Shown in pieces: positions 24,504 to 33,495 of a stretch of 64,000 bases of DNA. Made by a program: the position numbers and the translations under genes. The stretch covers positions 62,001 to 126,000 of the forward strand of contig WGNJ01000011.1 of the NCBI GenBank assembly GCA_016124635.1, in the 5' to 3' direction. Each line of letters begins with the position of its first letter. Positions within the stretch are counted from its first letter, which is position 1. The DNA is from Alphaproteobacteria bacterium. Lineage in GTDB: Bacteria > Pseudomonadota > Alphaproteobacteria > Micropepsales > Micropepsaceae. Below the pieces are notes generated by a model, which had not been told where the DNA came from, searched no databases, and worked only from the letters and a program-made list of their open reading frames with translations.

Positions 24504-25553
24504 ATGAGCGCGCCCAGCCAGCCCCATATGTCGCCGTGGTGGAGCCCGAATCTGCACGCCGATCGGCGTCCATTTCTGATCGCTCGGAACAGCATCACCC
24601 GTGCGGCGCGAGGTTATTTCGACGCGCATGGCTTTACTGAGGTCGAATGCGCAGCGCTGCAAGTCTCCCCGGGCAATGAGGCTCACCTTCATGCCTTTGC
24701 GACCGACATGATCGGGTCCGACGCTGCGTCCGTACTGCGCTACCTGCATACCTCGCCGGAGTTTGCGGCCAAGAAACTGCTCGCAGCCGGCGAGAACCGA
24801 ATCTTCGACTTCGCGCGCGTCTTCCGGAACAGAGAACGCGGGTCCCTCCACTCGCCCGAGTTCACGATGCTCGAATGGTACCGCGCGAACGAGGACTATC
24901 GCGCAGTTCTTGACGACTGCCTGCGCCTGGTTTCGCTCGCCGCCAGCGCGATTGGTGCCACCACTCTCGCCCACCGTGATCGCAAGGCCTCGCCGAGCGC
25001 CGAGGCGGAGTGGCTGACCGTCGCCGACGCGTTCACGCGGTACGCCTCAATCGATCTTCTCGCCACCCTGGTTCCGGATCCTGATCGAGACGCGTTGGCT
25101 GCTGCAGCACAAGTGGCGGGCATAAAGGTCGGTGCCGACGATACCTGGTCCGATATCTTCAGCCGCGTGCTCGTCGATCGGATCGAGCCGCACCTGGGCA
25201 TCGACCGCCCGACCGTTCTCTATGAGTATCCCCGCGTTGAAGCCGCCCTCGCCCGCGGCACCGAGCACGACCCGCGGGTCGCCGAACGCTTTGAGCTCTA
25301 TGTCTGCGGCGTCGAATTGGCCAACGGCTTCGGCGAACTGACGGATCCCGTCGAGCAACGCGCGCGCTTCGAAGGGGAGATGAGCGAAAAGGAGCGCGTC
25401 TACGGTGAGCGCTATCCGATCGACGAGGATTTCCTAGCGGCGCTCGCCCATATGCCGCCGGCGAGCGGCGTCGCGCTCGGCTTCGATCGCCTCGTCATGT
25501 TGGCGACCGGCGCCAACCACATCGACAAGGTTCAGTGGACGCCTATCGATTAG
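24504..25553 (+). CDS. epmA: EF-P (R)-beta-lysine ligase
   Basis: 349 residues, class II lysyl-tRNA-synthetase-like without an anticodon-binding domain, as in EpmA (PoxA/GenX). It activates (R)-beta-lysine and transfers it to Lys34 of EF-P. Motif 2 is visible as [12 protein letters not shown] and [12 protein letters not shown]; motif 3 is [16 protein letters not shown]; the ligand-binding [12 protein letters not shown] stretch is conserved. Start [15 protein letters not shown] at 24504. Placement beside efp and near epmB is decisive for the assignment. Its stop overlaps the convergent SDR gene by four bases. Confidence 0.95.
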   Translation: MSAPSQPHMSPWWSPNLHADRRPFLIARNSITRAARGYFDAHGFTEVECAALQVSPGNEAHLHAFATDMIGSDAASVLRYLHTSPEFAAKKLLAAGENRIFDFARVFRNRERGSLHSPEFTMLEWYRANEDYRAVLDDCLRLVSLAASAIGATTLAHRDRKASPSAEAEWLTVADAFTRYASIDLLATLVPDPDRDALAAAAQVAGIKVGADDTWSDIFSRVLVDRIEPHLGIDRPTVLYEYPRVEAALARGTEHDPRVAERFELYVCGVELANGFGELTDPVEQRARFEGEMSEKERVYGERYPIDEDFLAALAHMPPASGVALGFDRLVMLATGANHIDKVQWTPID

Positions 25554-26287
25554 GCGAGGATCAGACCGCCATCGACCGGGATCGTTTGTCCAATCACGTA
25601 CGCTGCGAGCGGCGACGCCAAGAACAGCGCCACGCCGGCCATGTCCTCCGGTTGTCCCAAGCGCCCGAGAGGAATGCCCGCGAGCGCGCGCGACAGCCGC
25701 TCGGGATTCTCGGTCGTCACCTTGGTCAGCTTGGTATCGACGAGGCCCGGCGCAATGCCGTTGACGCGTATGCCGTCACGCGCCCACGCCTCGCCGAGCG
25801 TTCGCGTCAGTCCGACAAGCCCGGCTTTGGAGGCGTTGTAGGCCGGGTTCCCGCGCGTCGCGTGATAGGCTGACGTCGACGAGATCGTGATCAGCGATCC
25901 CTTCGCTGCCGAAAGCATGTCTCTAAACTTCATCGCGCACGCCATCATGCTGTTCAGATTGACGCCGACGACCTTCTCAAAGCCGGGCATCTCGAACTCG
26001 CCGCGCTTGTAGAGCACGGTGCCTTGCGCCAGCACGAGCACGTCGAGGCGCTTGAACGGCGGCTTGTAGGCCCCGATCGCGTCGAAATCGGCGACATCCA
26101 TGTGCGCATAGGAAAGCCCCGTAAGGTCGGACCCTTCCTCGGCCTTGTAGTCTTGCGCACTGGCGCGCGTTCCCCACACGTGCACCTCCGCACCGTGCGT
26201 ACGAAACCCATGCGCGATGCCGTTGCCGATCCCGCTCGATCCGCCCACGACCAGTACGGTCTTGCCGGAGAAATCCAGGTCACTCAT
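25550..26287 (-). CDS. Short-chain dehydrogenase/reductase (SDR)
   Basis: 245 residues, classical SDR. The cofactor loop is VVGGSSGIGNGIA, and the active site has Ser in TISSTSAYH and the YNASK motif. The late DGIRVNGIAPGLVDT and [13 protein letters not shown] segments are typical. An acidic or charged residue after beta-2 would set NAD versus NADP preference but I cannot judge it. Start ATG 26287 with GGAGG five bases upstream is preferred over an upstream TTG. It sits between epmA and epmB on the opposite strand, with no evident link to EF-P. Confidence 0.88.
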   Translation of the reverse strand: MSDLDFSGKTVLVVGGSSGIGNGIAHGFRTHGAEVHVWGTRASAQDYKAEEGSDLTGLSYAHMDVADFDAIGAYKPPFKRLDVLVLAQGTVLYKRGEFEMPGFEKVVGVNLNSMMACAMKFRDMLSAAKGSLITISSTSAYHATRGNPAYNASKAGLVGLTRTLGEAWARDGIRVNGIAPGLVDTKLTKVTTENPERLSRALAGIPLGRLGQPEDMAGVALFLASPLAAYVIGQTIPVDGGLILA

Positions 26288-26365
26288 CGATGCCTCCAAT
26301 ACCCTTCGTCTTCACCATAGCATTGCGGATGGACGGAGCGAGACACAGCCGCTAAACGAGCGGCC

Positions 26366-27421
26366 ATGACCGTCAACGCACCCAGAGCTCGGCCGCTGCG
26401 CAGCGTCGACGACCTCGTCGATGCGGGCCTATTGCAGTTGTCCCGCAAGGCCGATCTTGAAGCGGTCGCCAAGCACTATGCCATCTCGATCACACCGGCC
26501 ATGCAGGCGTTGATCGACCCGGCGCGAGAGGGCGATCCGATTGCACGCCAGTTCGTGCCCGACGTCCGCGAACTGGATCATCGTGGGAATGAGCTCGCCG
26601 ATCCCATCGGCGACAAGAAACATTCCCCGGTCGAAGGCATCGTCCATCGCTACCGCGACCGCGTGCTGCTGAAGATCGTCAGTCATTGCGCCGTCTATTG
26701 CCGCTTCTGCTTCCGCCGCGAGATGGTGGGCCCGCAAGGTGAAGGAGCGTTGTCGCAGGCAGCGCTTGATGCGGCCTTGGCCTACATCGCTGAGCATCCT
26801 GAGATCTGGGAAGTCATTATGACAGGCGGCGATCCCTTCATGCTGCCCGCGCGCCGAGCAGCCGCGGTCACCGAGCGCCTAGCCGCCATCGACCACGTCA
26901 AGATTCTGCGCTGGCACACGCGCGTGCCTGTCGTAGACCCCGAGCGTGTGACCGACGACTTCGTGCGCGCTATCAAGGCGCCCGGCAAAGCAACCTACGT
27001 CGCCCTCCACGCCAACCATCCGCGCGAGTTCACGCCCGCCGCGCGCGCCGCCTGTGCGCGCCTCGTCGATGCTGGCGTCGCGATGGTGAGCCAAAGCGTG
27101 CTTCTCAAAGGCGTCAACGACAATCCGGACACGCTCGAGGCGCTGATGCGCGCCTTCGTCGAAGCGCGGGTAAAGCCATACTACCTGCACCACGCCGATC
27201 TCGCGCCCGGAACGGAGCACTTCCGAACCACGATCGAGCATGGCCAAGGGCTCATTCGCGAGCTCAAGCGCCGCGCCTCAGGTTTGGCTCAGCCGACCTA
27301 CGCCCTCGACATTCCGGGCGGCTACGCCAAAGCCGATCTCGGCGCGCCCGATATCGAGCGCGCCTCGACGTGCTATCGCGTGCGCGACGACGCCGGCGAA
27401 TGGCACGACTACAAAGGCTAG
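26366..27421 (+). CDS. epmB: EF-P beta-lysylation protein, lysine 2,3-aminomutase type
   Basis: 351 residues, radical SAM enzyme. The cluster motif is CAVYCRFCFRRE (C-x3-C-x2-C); VIMTGGDPFMLPARR carries the SAM-binding GGDP motif; the PLP-binding Lys region is ALDIPGGYAKADL. EpmB converts (S)-alpha-lysine to (R)-beta-lysine, which EpmA attaches to EF-P. The size is closer to EpmB (about 340) than to clostridial lysine 2,3-aminomutase (over 400), and the neighbourhood of efp and epmA supports it. It ends in CTAG, overlapping the convergent SDR by four bases. Confidence 0.93.
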   Translation: MTVNAPRARPLRSVDDLVDAGLLQLSRKADLEAVAKHYAISITPAMQALIDPAREGDPIARQFVPDVRELDHRGNELADPIGDKKHSPVEGIVHRYRDRVLLKIVSHCAVYCRFCFRREMVGPQGEGALSQAALDAALAYIAEHPEIWEVIMTGGDPFMLPARRAAAVTERLAAIDHVKILRWHTRVPVVDPERVTDDFVRAIKAPGKATYVALHANHPREFTPAARAACARLVDAGVAMVSQSVLLKGVNDNPDTLEALMRAFVEARVKPYYLHHADLAPGTEHFRTTIEHGQGLIRELKRRASGLAQPTYALDIPGGYAKADLGAPDIERASTCYRVRDDAGEWHDYKG

Positions 27422-28188
27422 AAATTCACCCGCTGTGTGATACAGCCGTCGACGACGAAGTTCGCGCCGGTCGTGAACGACGACAGCGGGCTCGCCAAGA
27501 ACACAGCTGTGTTGGCAATCTCTTGCGGCGTGCCCATCCGCCCCATCGGGTTTGACTTCATCGCGGTCGCGAAGCGGTCGGGCATGTTCGTCTCGATCAT
27601 GTTCCAGACACCGCCTTTGAAATAGATGGTCCCCGGCGACACGACGTTCGCTCGAACCTTTTTCTTCGCGTGCTCGCGCGCCACGCCCTTGGCATAGTGA
27701 ATGAGGGCGGCTTTGATCGCGCCATAGGCGGACGCCGCTTGCGTCTCGGCCGCCGAGACGGACGAGATCATCACGAACGATGCGTCGCCGTGTGCGCCGG
27801 CCGCCTTTTCGAGAAACGGCAGCGCCGCCTCGAACGCGTTCACCGCGCCCATGATGTCGATCTTCATTCCCGACTGCCACGCTGCCTCGGCACTGCCGAT
27901 ACCGAGTGCGCTGGCGTTCGAAACCAGAACATCGATCCCGCCGAGGGCGTTGCCAGCATCGGCAACCCATTTCTTCAATGCCGCGCCATCCGCAATGTCG
28001 ACGGCCGCCCCTGTTGCCTTGACACCCATCTTGTGAAGCGCCGCGACTGCCTCCTCGACCTGGCCGGCGTTGCGCGCACAGATAGCGACGTCGCTCCCTT
28101 CGCGCGCCAGGGTTTCAGCGATTGCCCGGCCAATCCCGCGAGTTCCACCCAGAACGACGGATTTCTTTCCTTTCAGCTGCAAGTCCAT
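27418..28188 (-). CDS. Short-chain dehydrogenase/reductase (SDR)
   Basis: 256 residues, classical SDR. Cofactor loop VLGGTRGIGRAIAETLA; DVLVSNASALG; active site ISSVSAAETQAASAYGAIKA with Ser, Tyr and Lys; late SPGTIYFKGGVWN and GANFVVDGCI. The ATG at 28188 (MDLQLKGKKSVVL) has GGGAG upstream, so the longer frame to 28218 was not used. Only modestly similar to the SDR at 25550, so not a recent duplicate. Substrate unknown. Convergent with epmB. Confidence 0.88.
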   Translation of the reverse strand: MDLQLKGKKSVVLGGTRGIGRAIAETLAREGSDVAICARNAGQVEEAVAALHKMGVKATGAAVDIADGAALKKWVADAGNALGGIDVLVSNASALGIGSAEAAWQSGMKIDIMGAVNAFEAALPFLEKAAGAHGDASFVMISSVSAAETQAASAYGAIKAALIHYAKGVAREHAKKKVRANVVSPGTIYFKGGVWNMIETNMPDRFATAMKSNPMGRMGTPQEIANTAVFLASPLSSFTTGANFVVDGCITQRVNF

Positions 28189-28285
28189 ATCGGTCTCCCA
28201 AATGCGTTCCGGCGGCACCTTAGGTTCATAACGTCGCGGTCAAAAGCCCCTGCCGCAGGTTCCCGCATTCTGAAAGGATGCCCCG

Positions 28286-28313
28286 TTTGCAAACCGCGAC
28301 ACATGACTAGACT
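28286..28313 (+). promoter_or_regulatory. Putative sigma-70-type promoter of the lipoprotein gene
   Basis: TTTGCA, 16-bp spacer, TAGACT, 29 bp before the ATG. Weak -35, fair -10. Confidence 0.25.
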
Positions 28314-28342
28314 GCGGGCACAGAGGAGACAGGGAGACGCAG

Positions 28343-28984
28343 ATGTTCGACAAGAAAATGATACCGGTTTTGCTCATCGCGACGTGCGCGGCGCTCGCGG
28401 CATGTGAGCAAAAGCCGTCGACCGCAACCGAGGAGGCGGCAATCGGTGCGCAAAACGCCAAATGGCTGGATGCGATCGCCAAGCATGACGCCGACACCGT
28501 CATGATGATGTACGCGTCCGACGGCGAGTTGATGCCCCCGAATTCGCCCAAAGCTGCAGGCCGCGACGCCATCAAGGACGCCTGGGGCAAAATGTTTGAG
28601 ATCCCGGGTTTCGGACTGACCTTTACGACGGACAAACTGACCTTCAGTCAAAGTGGTGACCTCGCTGTCGACGTCGGCACTTACAACTACAAAAGCGAAG
28701 CGGCTGGCTCGTCGGTCAGCGATGCCGGCAAATACGTCGTGACGTGGGTCAAGCGTGATGGCACTTGGCAAGTGCTGACGGACATGTTCTCGAGCAACGC
28801 GCCGATGTTACCGCCAACCCCAACCGTTCCGCCGGCATCCGAGGGGACGATCGAACCGAGCACGACGACACCGGTCGAGCCGAGCGCCGCAACCCCGATG
28901 GCACCGCCAGCCGACCAGCCGGCGACCACGCCAACTGCACCACCGGCTACGACGACGCCGCCCGCACAACCGCCGGCGCAGTAA
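28343..28984 (+). CDS. Lipoprotein with SnoaL/DUF4440-like domain and Pro/Thr-rich tail
   Basis: 213 residues. A signal sequence ends in lipobox LAAC, so Cys21 should be lipidated. Residues about 30-155 look like a NTF2/DUF4440 fold: ENAKWLDAIAKHDADTV-type helix, then YASDGELMPPNSPKAAGRDAI and a series of beta strands ending in VKRDGTWQVLTDMF. After about residue 155 a 55-residue tail of Pro, Thr and Ala (PPTPTVPPASEG, TTTPVEPSAATP) follows, like a wall-spanning linker. Function unknown; cell-envelope location inferred. GGAGACGCAG precedes the ATG. Its stop abuts, with no gap, the convergent TfoX-like stop. Confidence 0.85.
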   Translation: MFDKKMIPVLLIATCAALAACEQKPSTATEEAAIGAQNAKWLDAIAKHDADTVMMMYASDGELMPPNSPKAAGRDAIKDAWGKMFEIPGFGLTFTTDKLTFSQSGDLAVDVGTYNYKSEAAGSSVSDAGKYVVTWVKRDGTWQVLTDMFSSNAPMLPPTPTVPPASEGTIEPSTTTPVEPSAATPMAPPADQPATTPTAPPATTTPPAQPPAQ

Positions 28985-29407
28985 TCAGGTCACCCGCTTC
29001 TTGCGCGGTTGGACCAAGGGCAGATCGCTTGTATCAAGCGGTCTGCCTTTCTTCTTCTTGCTCTGAGACTTCTTTCCCTTGGCCCGGATGGCAGCCTCAT
29101 AGGCGTCCCTAGCCCACACCTTCAGTTCCTCGGGGTCGTCGAGCAGCCGCGCGGGCAGCTCGAGATAGGTGTGAGAAGATTGCTCGCCGTCTTTGGTCTG
29201 ATACACGAAGGGCTTTGAGCCCTCGCGCTCGAAAGCAGGGCGCGTGCGATCGTCGGTCTTGAGATAAATCCGCTCGCCGATGACCAGGGCGAAGAACTGA
29301 TCCTTGTGATAGACGCCCGCGCCGCCGAACATCGTCCGGATCGCGATCTCGCCAAGCGGCGCAAAGAGGTCGCTTAGATAGTCCCGATAGGCGGGCGACA
29401 CCGCCAT
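28985..29407 (-). CDS. TfoX/Sxy N-terminal-domain protein
   Basis: 140 residues. Strong family opening PLGEIAIRTMFGGAGVYHKD and QFFALVIGERIYLKTDDRT, then a basic C-terminal tail (KKSQSKKKKGRPLD). TfoX/Sxy proteins in gammaproteobacteria activate competence genes with CRP; stand-alone N-terminal-domain proteins are common in alphaproteobacteria with unknown roles. It lies 3 bp after sufA and so is probably the last gene of the suf transcript. Confidence 0.85.
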   Translation of the reverse strand: MAVSPAYRDYLSDLFAPLGEIAIRTMFGGAGVYHKDQFFALVIGERIYLKTDDRTRPAFEREGSKPFVYQTKDGEQSSHTYLELPARLLDDPEELKVWARDAYEAAIRAKGKKSQSKKKKGRPLDTSDLPLVQPRKKRVT

Positions 29408-29410
29408 CGC

Positions 29411-29803
29411 TCAATCGGCCTTGGTAGCGGCTTTCAGCGCGACAGACTCGCCGCAGCCGCACGCATCCGTCTGGTTCGGATTGTTGAAGATGAAACGGGA
29501 CTGCATCTTGTCTTTCACGAAGTCCATTTCCGTCCCGATCAGGAACAAGACCGCCTTCGGGTCGATTAGGACGCGCGCGCCCTTGTCTTCAACGACTTCG
29601 TCGAGCGGATTCTGCTTGTCGGCGAAGTCGAGCGTATAGCTCATGCCCGCGCAGCCGGCATTCTTGAGCCCGACGCGCAGACCCACGACCGGTCGGTCCG
29701 CGCGCGACATGACGGTCTTGATCTGCTCGGCGGCGGCGTCCGTGAGCCGCAGCACCTTGGGCCGCTCACGCTTTGGTCTGGCAGGTGTTTGGACATCACT
29801 CAT
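29411..29803 (-). CDS. sufA: SufA/HesB-family Fe-S scaffold or carrier
   Basis: 130 residues, A-type carrier. The three conserved cysteines are in KNAGCAGMSYTLDF and ACGCGESVAL (C-x-C near the C-terminus), and VLRLTDAAAEQIKTVM is the normal N-terminal core. It receives clusters from SufBCD and passes them to apo-proteins. A short charged N-terminal extension (MSDVQTPARPKRERP) precedes the core. It lies 19 bp after sufT in the operon. SufA is favoured by context; an ErpA-like role cannot be excluded. Confidence 0.88.
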   Translation of the reverse strand: MSDVQTPARPKRERPKVLRLTDAAAEQIKTVMSRADRPVVGLRVGLKNAGCAGMSYTLDFADKQNPLDEVVEDKGARVLIDPKAVLFLIGTEMDFVKDKMQSRFIFNNPNQTDACGCGESVALKAATKAD

Positions 29804-29822
29804 GGTTGCAACAGATCTGGCT

Positions 29823-30179
29823 CTAGAACATGTTCAATTCAAGCTTGGCTTCTTCCGACATGCGCTCGGGCGTCCACGGCGGGTCGAAGACCATATTCAC
29901 GGTGACCTCACCGAGCCCAGGAATACGCGACACGGCGTCCTTCACCCAGCCCGGCATTTCGCCGGCGACCGGACAGCCGGGCGCGGTCAGCGTCATGTCG
30001 ATGATCACGTCCTTGTTGTCGGTGACGTCGATCTTGTAGATGAGCCCGAGCTCGTAGATGTCGACCGGTATCTCCGGATCGAACACGGTCTTTAGCTCCT
30101 TGACCAACGCCTGCGTCAGCTCCTCGAGCTCTTCCGGCTTTAAGGCTGAGGCTTCGATGTGGAGGGGCTCAGCGTTCAT
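29823..30179 (-). CDS. sufT: SufT, DUF59/MIP18-family Fe-S maturation protein
   Basis: 118 residues. Signature DPEIPVDIYELGLIY followed by LTAPGCPVAGEMPGWV with the conserved Cys, and VNMVFDPPWTPERMSEEAK at the end, the typical MIP18/PaaD-like order. SufT assists Fe-S delivery to target enzymes. It sits directly after sufS (6 bp), the usual place in alphaproteobacterial suf operons. Confidence 0.92.
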   Translation of the reverse strand: MNAEPLHIEASALKPEELEELTQALVKELKTVFDPEIPVDIYELGLIYKIDVTDNKDVIIDMTLTAPGCPVAGEMPGWVKDAVSRIPGLGEVTVNMVFDPPWTPERMSEEAKLELNMF

Positions 30180-30185
30180 CGCAAC

Positions 30186-31439
30186 TCACGAGAAAATAGC
30201 GCGTGCACGGTGCAGCGCATCGACCAGAGTGTCGACTTCGCCGCGGGTGTTGTAGAAGGCGAACGACGCCCGCGCAGTTGCCGTGACGCCGAGCCGATCC
30301 ATCAGGGGCTGCGCACAGTGATGGCCCGCGCGCACTGCCACACCTTGGCGGTCGACCAGTGTTGCCACGTCGTGCGCGTGCGCGCCTTCCATTGTGAACG
30401 AAATGATCGAACCCTTGCCGGGCGCTCGACCCTGAATCTGTATCCAATTCAGTTGGGATAGACGTTCGGTGGCGTAATTGAGCAAGTCGTGCTCATGCGC
30501 CATCAACGCCGCGCGCTCGAATGCGTTGATGTAGTCGATCGCCGCGCCAAGCCCAATCGCCTCGATAATAGGCGGCGTCCCCGCTTCGAAGCGCATTGGC
30601 GGCGGCCCATAGGTCACGCGGTCGAAATGAACCTCGTCGATCATCTCGCCGCCGCCGCGGAACGGCGGCAAACGCTCGCCCCACTCCCGCTTCATGTAGA
30701 GAACGCCGATTCCTGTCGGTCCATAGAGCTTGTGCCCGGTCACCGCATAGAAATCGCAACCCAGCGCTTGCACGTCGATCGGCATGTGAACGGTCGACTG
30801 CGCGCCGTCGAACAGTACGGGAATTCCGCGCTCATGGGCGATACGAACGATCTCCGCGGCAGGCGTCACCGTGCCAAGCACGTTCGACATGTGCGCAACC
30901 GAGACGAGCTTTGTCCGCGGCGAGAGAAGTTTCTCAAACGCCTCAAGATCGAACGAACCGTTGTCGGCAATTGGCGCCCAGCGAATGACGGCGCCCTTTC
31001 GCTCGCGCAAAAAATGCCAGGGCACGATGTTCGAGTGGTGCTCCATCTGGCTGAGCACGATCTCATCGCCGGCGTCTATCGATGCGCCAAGTGAGTTGGC
31101 GACCAGATTGATCGAATCGGTCGCCCCGCTTGTAAAAATAATCTCTGCGGCTTCGCGCGCGTTCAAGAACGCACGCACCGTTTCGCGCGCGTGCTCATAC
31201 GCATCCGTCGACATCGTTGACAGCGCGTGCAAGCCGCGGTGAACATTGGCGTAAGACGTCTCCATCGCCCGAGTCATCGCCTCGATCACGGCGCGCGGTT
31301 TTTGAGCGGACGCGGCATTGTCGAGATAGACGAGCGGCTTGCCGTTGACGCTGCGGGACAAGATCGGAAAGTCGCTTCGTACGTCTTGGACGTCGAATGT
31401 CCGCTTGGCATTGCCTCGAACGGCGGGCTGAACGGTCAT
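30186..31439 (-). CDS. sufS: Cysteine desulfurase SufS (class II)
   Basis: 417 residues, PLP enzyme giving sulfur from cysteine to SufBCD. VYLDNAASAQKPRAVI at the start, the Schiff-base Lys in AVTGHKLYGPTGIG, and the persulfide Cys in RAGHHCAQPLMDRLG, which is the class II loop. A sulfur-transfer partner (SufE) is not encoded in this window. Its ATG overlaps the sufD stop by four bases, so translation is coupled. Confidence 0.95.
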   Translation of the reverse strand: MTVQPAVRGNAKRTFDVQDVRSDFPILSRSVNGKPLVYLDNAASAQKPRAVIEAMTRAMETSYANVHRGLHALSTMSTDAYEHARETVRAFLNAREAAEIIFTSGATDSINLVANSLGASIDAGDEIVLSQMEHHSNIVPWHFLRERKGAVIRWAPIADNGSFDLEAFEKLLSPRTKLVSVAHMSNVLGTVTPAAEIVRIAHERGIPVLFDGAQSTVHMPIDVQALGCDFYAVTGHKLYGPTGIGVLYMKREWGERLPPFRGGGEMIDEVHFDRVTYGPPPMRFEAGTPPIIEAIGLGAAIDYINAFERAALMAHEHDLLNYATERLSQLNWIQIQGRAPGKGSIISFTMEGAHAHDVATLVDRQGVAVRAGHHCAQPLMDRLGVTATARASFAFYNTRGEVDTLVDALHRARAIFS

Positions 31440-32752
31440 AGTGCGTCTCCCGTCACCGCGGCCAGGCGCTCATCGAGCCAACCCGCAACACGAGATTGCC
31501 ATTCGCCAGGCCCCAGCCGGCTCACGACTTCGCTGACGAATGCGTGGATAAGCAAGGAACGCGCTTCAGCCTCGGGGATACCGCGCGAGCGCAGGTAGAA
31601 CATTTGCTCAGGATCCAGCGCACCGATAGCCGCGCCATGACCGCATTTGACGTCGTCCGCGAAGATTTCGAGTTCGGGCTTCTGATCGATTTCAGCTTTG
31701 GTCGAAAGCAAAACGCCGCGCGCCAATTGATGGCTGTCGGCCTTCTGTGCATCGGGTTTGACAGTGACGCTTCCCTGCACCACCGCGTGCCCCTCGCCCG
31801 CAGCAACGCTTTTCACCAACATCCGGCTCGTTGTGCGGGGCGCCTGATGCGTCACGGCAAATGTGATGTCGTTCAACTCCTCGCCGCCCGCCATATAAGC
31901 CGCGGCTAGATCGAACGTGGCGGCGGGGCCCGTCAGCACAACTTGCACGTCCGATCGCGCCAACGCCGCGCCAGACGCAAACGTGAGTCGCTCGTAAAGG
32001 GCGCTCCGCCCGACCTCCGCTTGATCCGTCCTGACGGCCAAACCCGGCGAGCGCATGGCACCCAATCGCAGGTGGTGAAGGCGCGCACCGGCATCGAGCG
32101 ATACCGCTAGAACGCTGTTGGCGAAGCTTTGGCTTTGCGGCGCCCCGGCGTCGATTTCGACGAGCGTCAGTTCGGAGCCTTCTTCCATCAAGACGACCGA
32201 GCGGGTGTGCGCCATCAGGCCGCTCTCGCCCAGGTGATGATGCAGGAGGATCGGTAGGGAGACGCGCACGCCAGCGCCCACACGGATACACACGCCGTCC
32301 GTCATGAACGCCAGATTGAGCGACTCCAGGGCCGACCGATCCGCCTGAAGCCACGGCCTCAGCCAAAGCGCCGGCGTCTCCAGGGCGTCCGCGAGGGTGA
32401 TAATCTCCACGCCGTCGGGTAATTCGTCAGCTTGGGGCGCGCGCTCGACCCTGCCGCGGTTGATCAATACGCGATGGGCCTTCAGGCCATCGAACAGATC
32501 AGGTAGCGCATCCCCCTCGCCGCCCCGCGCGATCCCCAGGCCCCCGCCGAAGCGGCTGCGAAAGTCGGTGTACTTCCAGCGTTCGAGCCGCTTGTGAGGC
32601 AAGCCTTCGCGCATGAATGCGCTGAGCGCTTCGGCTCGAAGCGCCTGAACCCAGGCAGGTCCCGGCAAGTCGTTCCGAACGGCAGCGAACAGCGCCGCGA
32701 ACTCGGCCTCAGGGACCGATCGATCCTGCCGATGTTCCGCCGCCATGCTCAT
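31436..32752 (-). CDS. sufD: Fe-S assembly scaffold subunit SufD
   Basis: 438 residues. The core is a right-handed beta-helix with VSLDAGARLHHLRLGAM and QGSVTVKPDAQKADSHQLA; the C-terminal YLRSRGIPEAEARSLLIHAF is diagnostic of SufB/SufD. The stretch DVKCGHGAAIGALDPEQM corresponds to the conserved D-x-x-C-x-H-G-A region. Forms the SufBC2D scaffold. Start at 32752 overlaps the sufC stop by four bases. Confidence 0.94.
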   Translation of the reverse strand: MSMAAEHRQDRSVPEAEFAALFAAVRNDLPGPAWVQALRAEALSAFMREGLPHKRLERWKYTDFRSRFGGGLGIARGGEGDALPDLFDGLKAHRVLINRGRVERAPQADELPDGVEIITLADALETPALWLRPWLQADRSALESLNLAFMTDGVCIRVGAGVRVSLPILLHHHLGESGLMAHTRSVVLMEEGSELTLVEIDAGAPQSQSFANSVLAVSLDAGARLHHLRLGAMRSPGLAVRTDQAEVGRSALYERLTFASGAALARSDVQVVLTGPAATFDLAAAYMAGGEELNDITFAVTHQAPRTTSRMLVKSVAAGEGHAVVQGSVTVKPDAQKADSHQLARGVLLSTKAEIDQKPELEIFADDVKCGHGAAIGALDPEQMFYLRSRGIPEAEARSLLIHAFVSEVVSRLGPGEWQSRVAGWLDERLAAVTGDAL

Positions 32753-33495
32753 GCCGCGTTGACGATCCTTTCATAGCCCTGTGCTTCGAGCTCACGCGCG
32801 AGCTCGGGTCCGCCTGACCGCACGATGCGGCCCTCCGAAAGCACGTGCACGTGATCCGGCACGATGTAGTCGAGCAAGCGTTGATAGTGGGTGATCACCA
32901 GAAAGCTGCGGTCCGGCGCGCGCAAGCTGTTCACGCCATCGGCGACCAGCTTCAGCGCATCGATGTCCAAGCCGGAGTCCGTCTCGTCCAGAATTGCGAG
33001 CTTGGGCGCCAACATCGCAAGTTGGAGCACCTCATTCCGCTTCTTCTCGCCGCCGGAGAAGCCGACATTCAGCGAGCGCTTCAGCATAGCATCGCTGATG
33101 TTGAGTTGCTTTGCGACGTCCCGAACCCGCTTCAGAAATGTTGCCGGGTCGACCTGTGGCTCGCCACGTGCCTTGGCTTGCTCGTTCACTGCAGTCCGCA
33201 GGAAATTCATGGTGGTAACGCCGGGTATCTCGACTGGGTATTGCATCGCCAAGAAGAGGCCGCTCGCGGCGCGCTCCTCCGGCTTCTGCGCCAACAAATC
33301 GTTGTCGCGAAACCTGATAGAGCCACCCGTCACGTCATAGCCGTCGCGCCCCGCGAGCACGTAAGACAGCGTCGACTTTCCGGATCCGTTCGGGCCCATT
33401 ACAGCGTGCACTTCGCCCTCGCCGACCGACAGGGAGAGGCCCTTTAGAATCTCTTTGCCGTCCACCTTTGCGCGAAGGTCTTTGATCTCAAGCAT
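32749..33495 (-). CDS. sufC: Fe-S assembly ATPase SufC
   Basis: 248 residues, ABC-type ATPase. Walker A GPNGSGKSTLSYVL, signature FSGGEKKRNEVLQL, Walker B LAILDETDSGLDIDALKL, and ITHYQRLLDYIVPDHVHVL (H-loop) are all present. It energises SufBC2D. Adjacent ATGs at 33495 and 33498 are both possible; GGGA lies just upstream. The start lies inside the end of the small membrane protein gene (8-11 base overlap), so coupling with that gene is expected. No membrane permease partner, as usual for SufC. Confidence 0.95.
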   Translation of the reverse strand: MLEIKDLRAKVDGKEILKGLSLSVGEGEVHAVMGPNGSGKSTLSYVLAGRDGYDVTGGSIRFRDNDLLAQKPEERAASGLFLAMQYPVEIPGVTTMNFLRTAVNEQAKARGEPQVDPATFLKRVRDVAKQLNISDAMLKRSLNVGFSGGEKKRNEVLQLAMLAPKLAILDETDSGLDIDALKLVADGVNSLRAPDRSFLVITHYQRLLDYIVPDHVHVLSEGRIVRSGGPELARELEAQGYERIVNAA

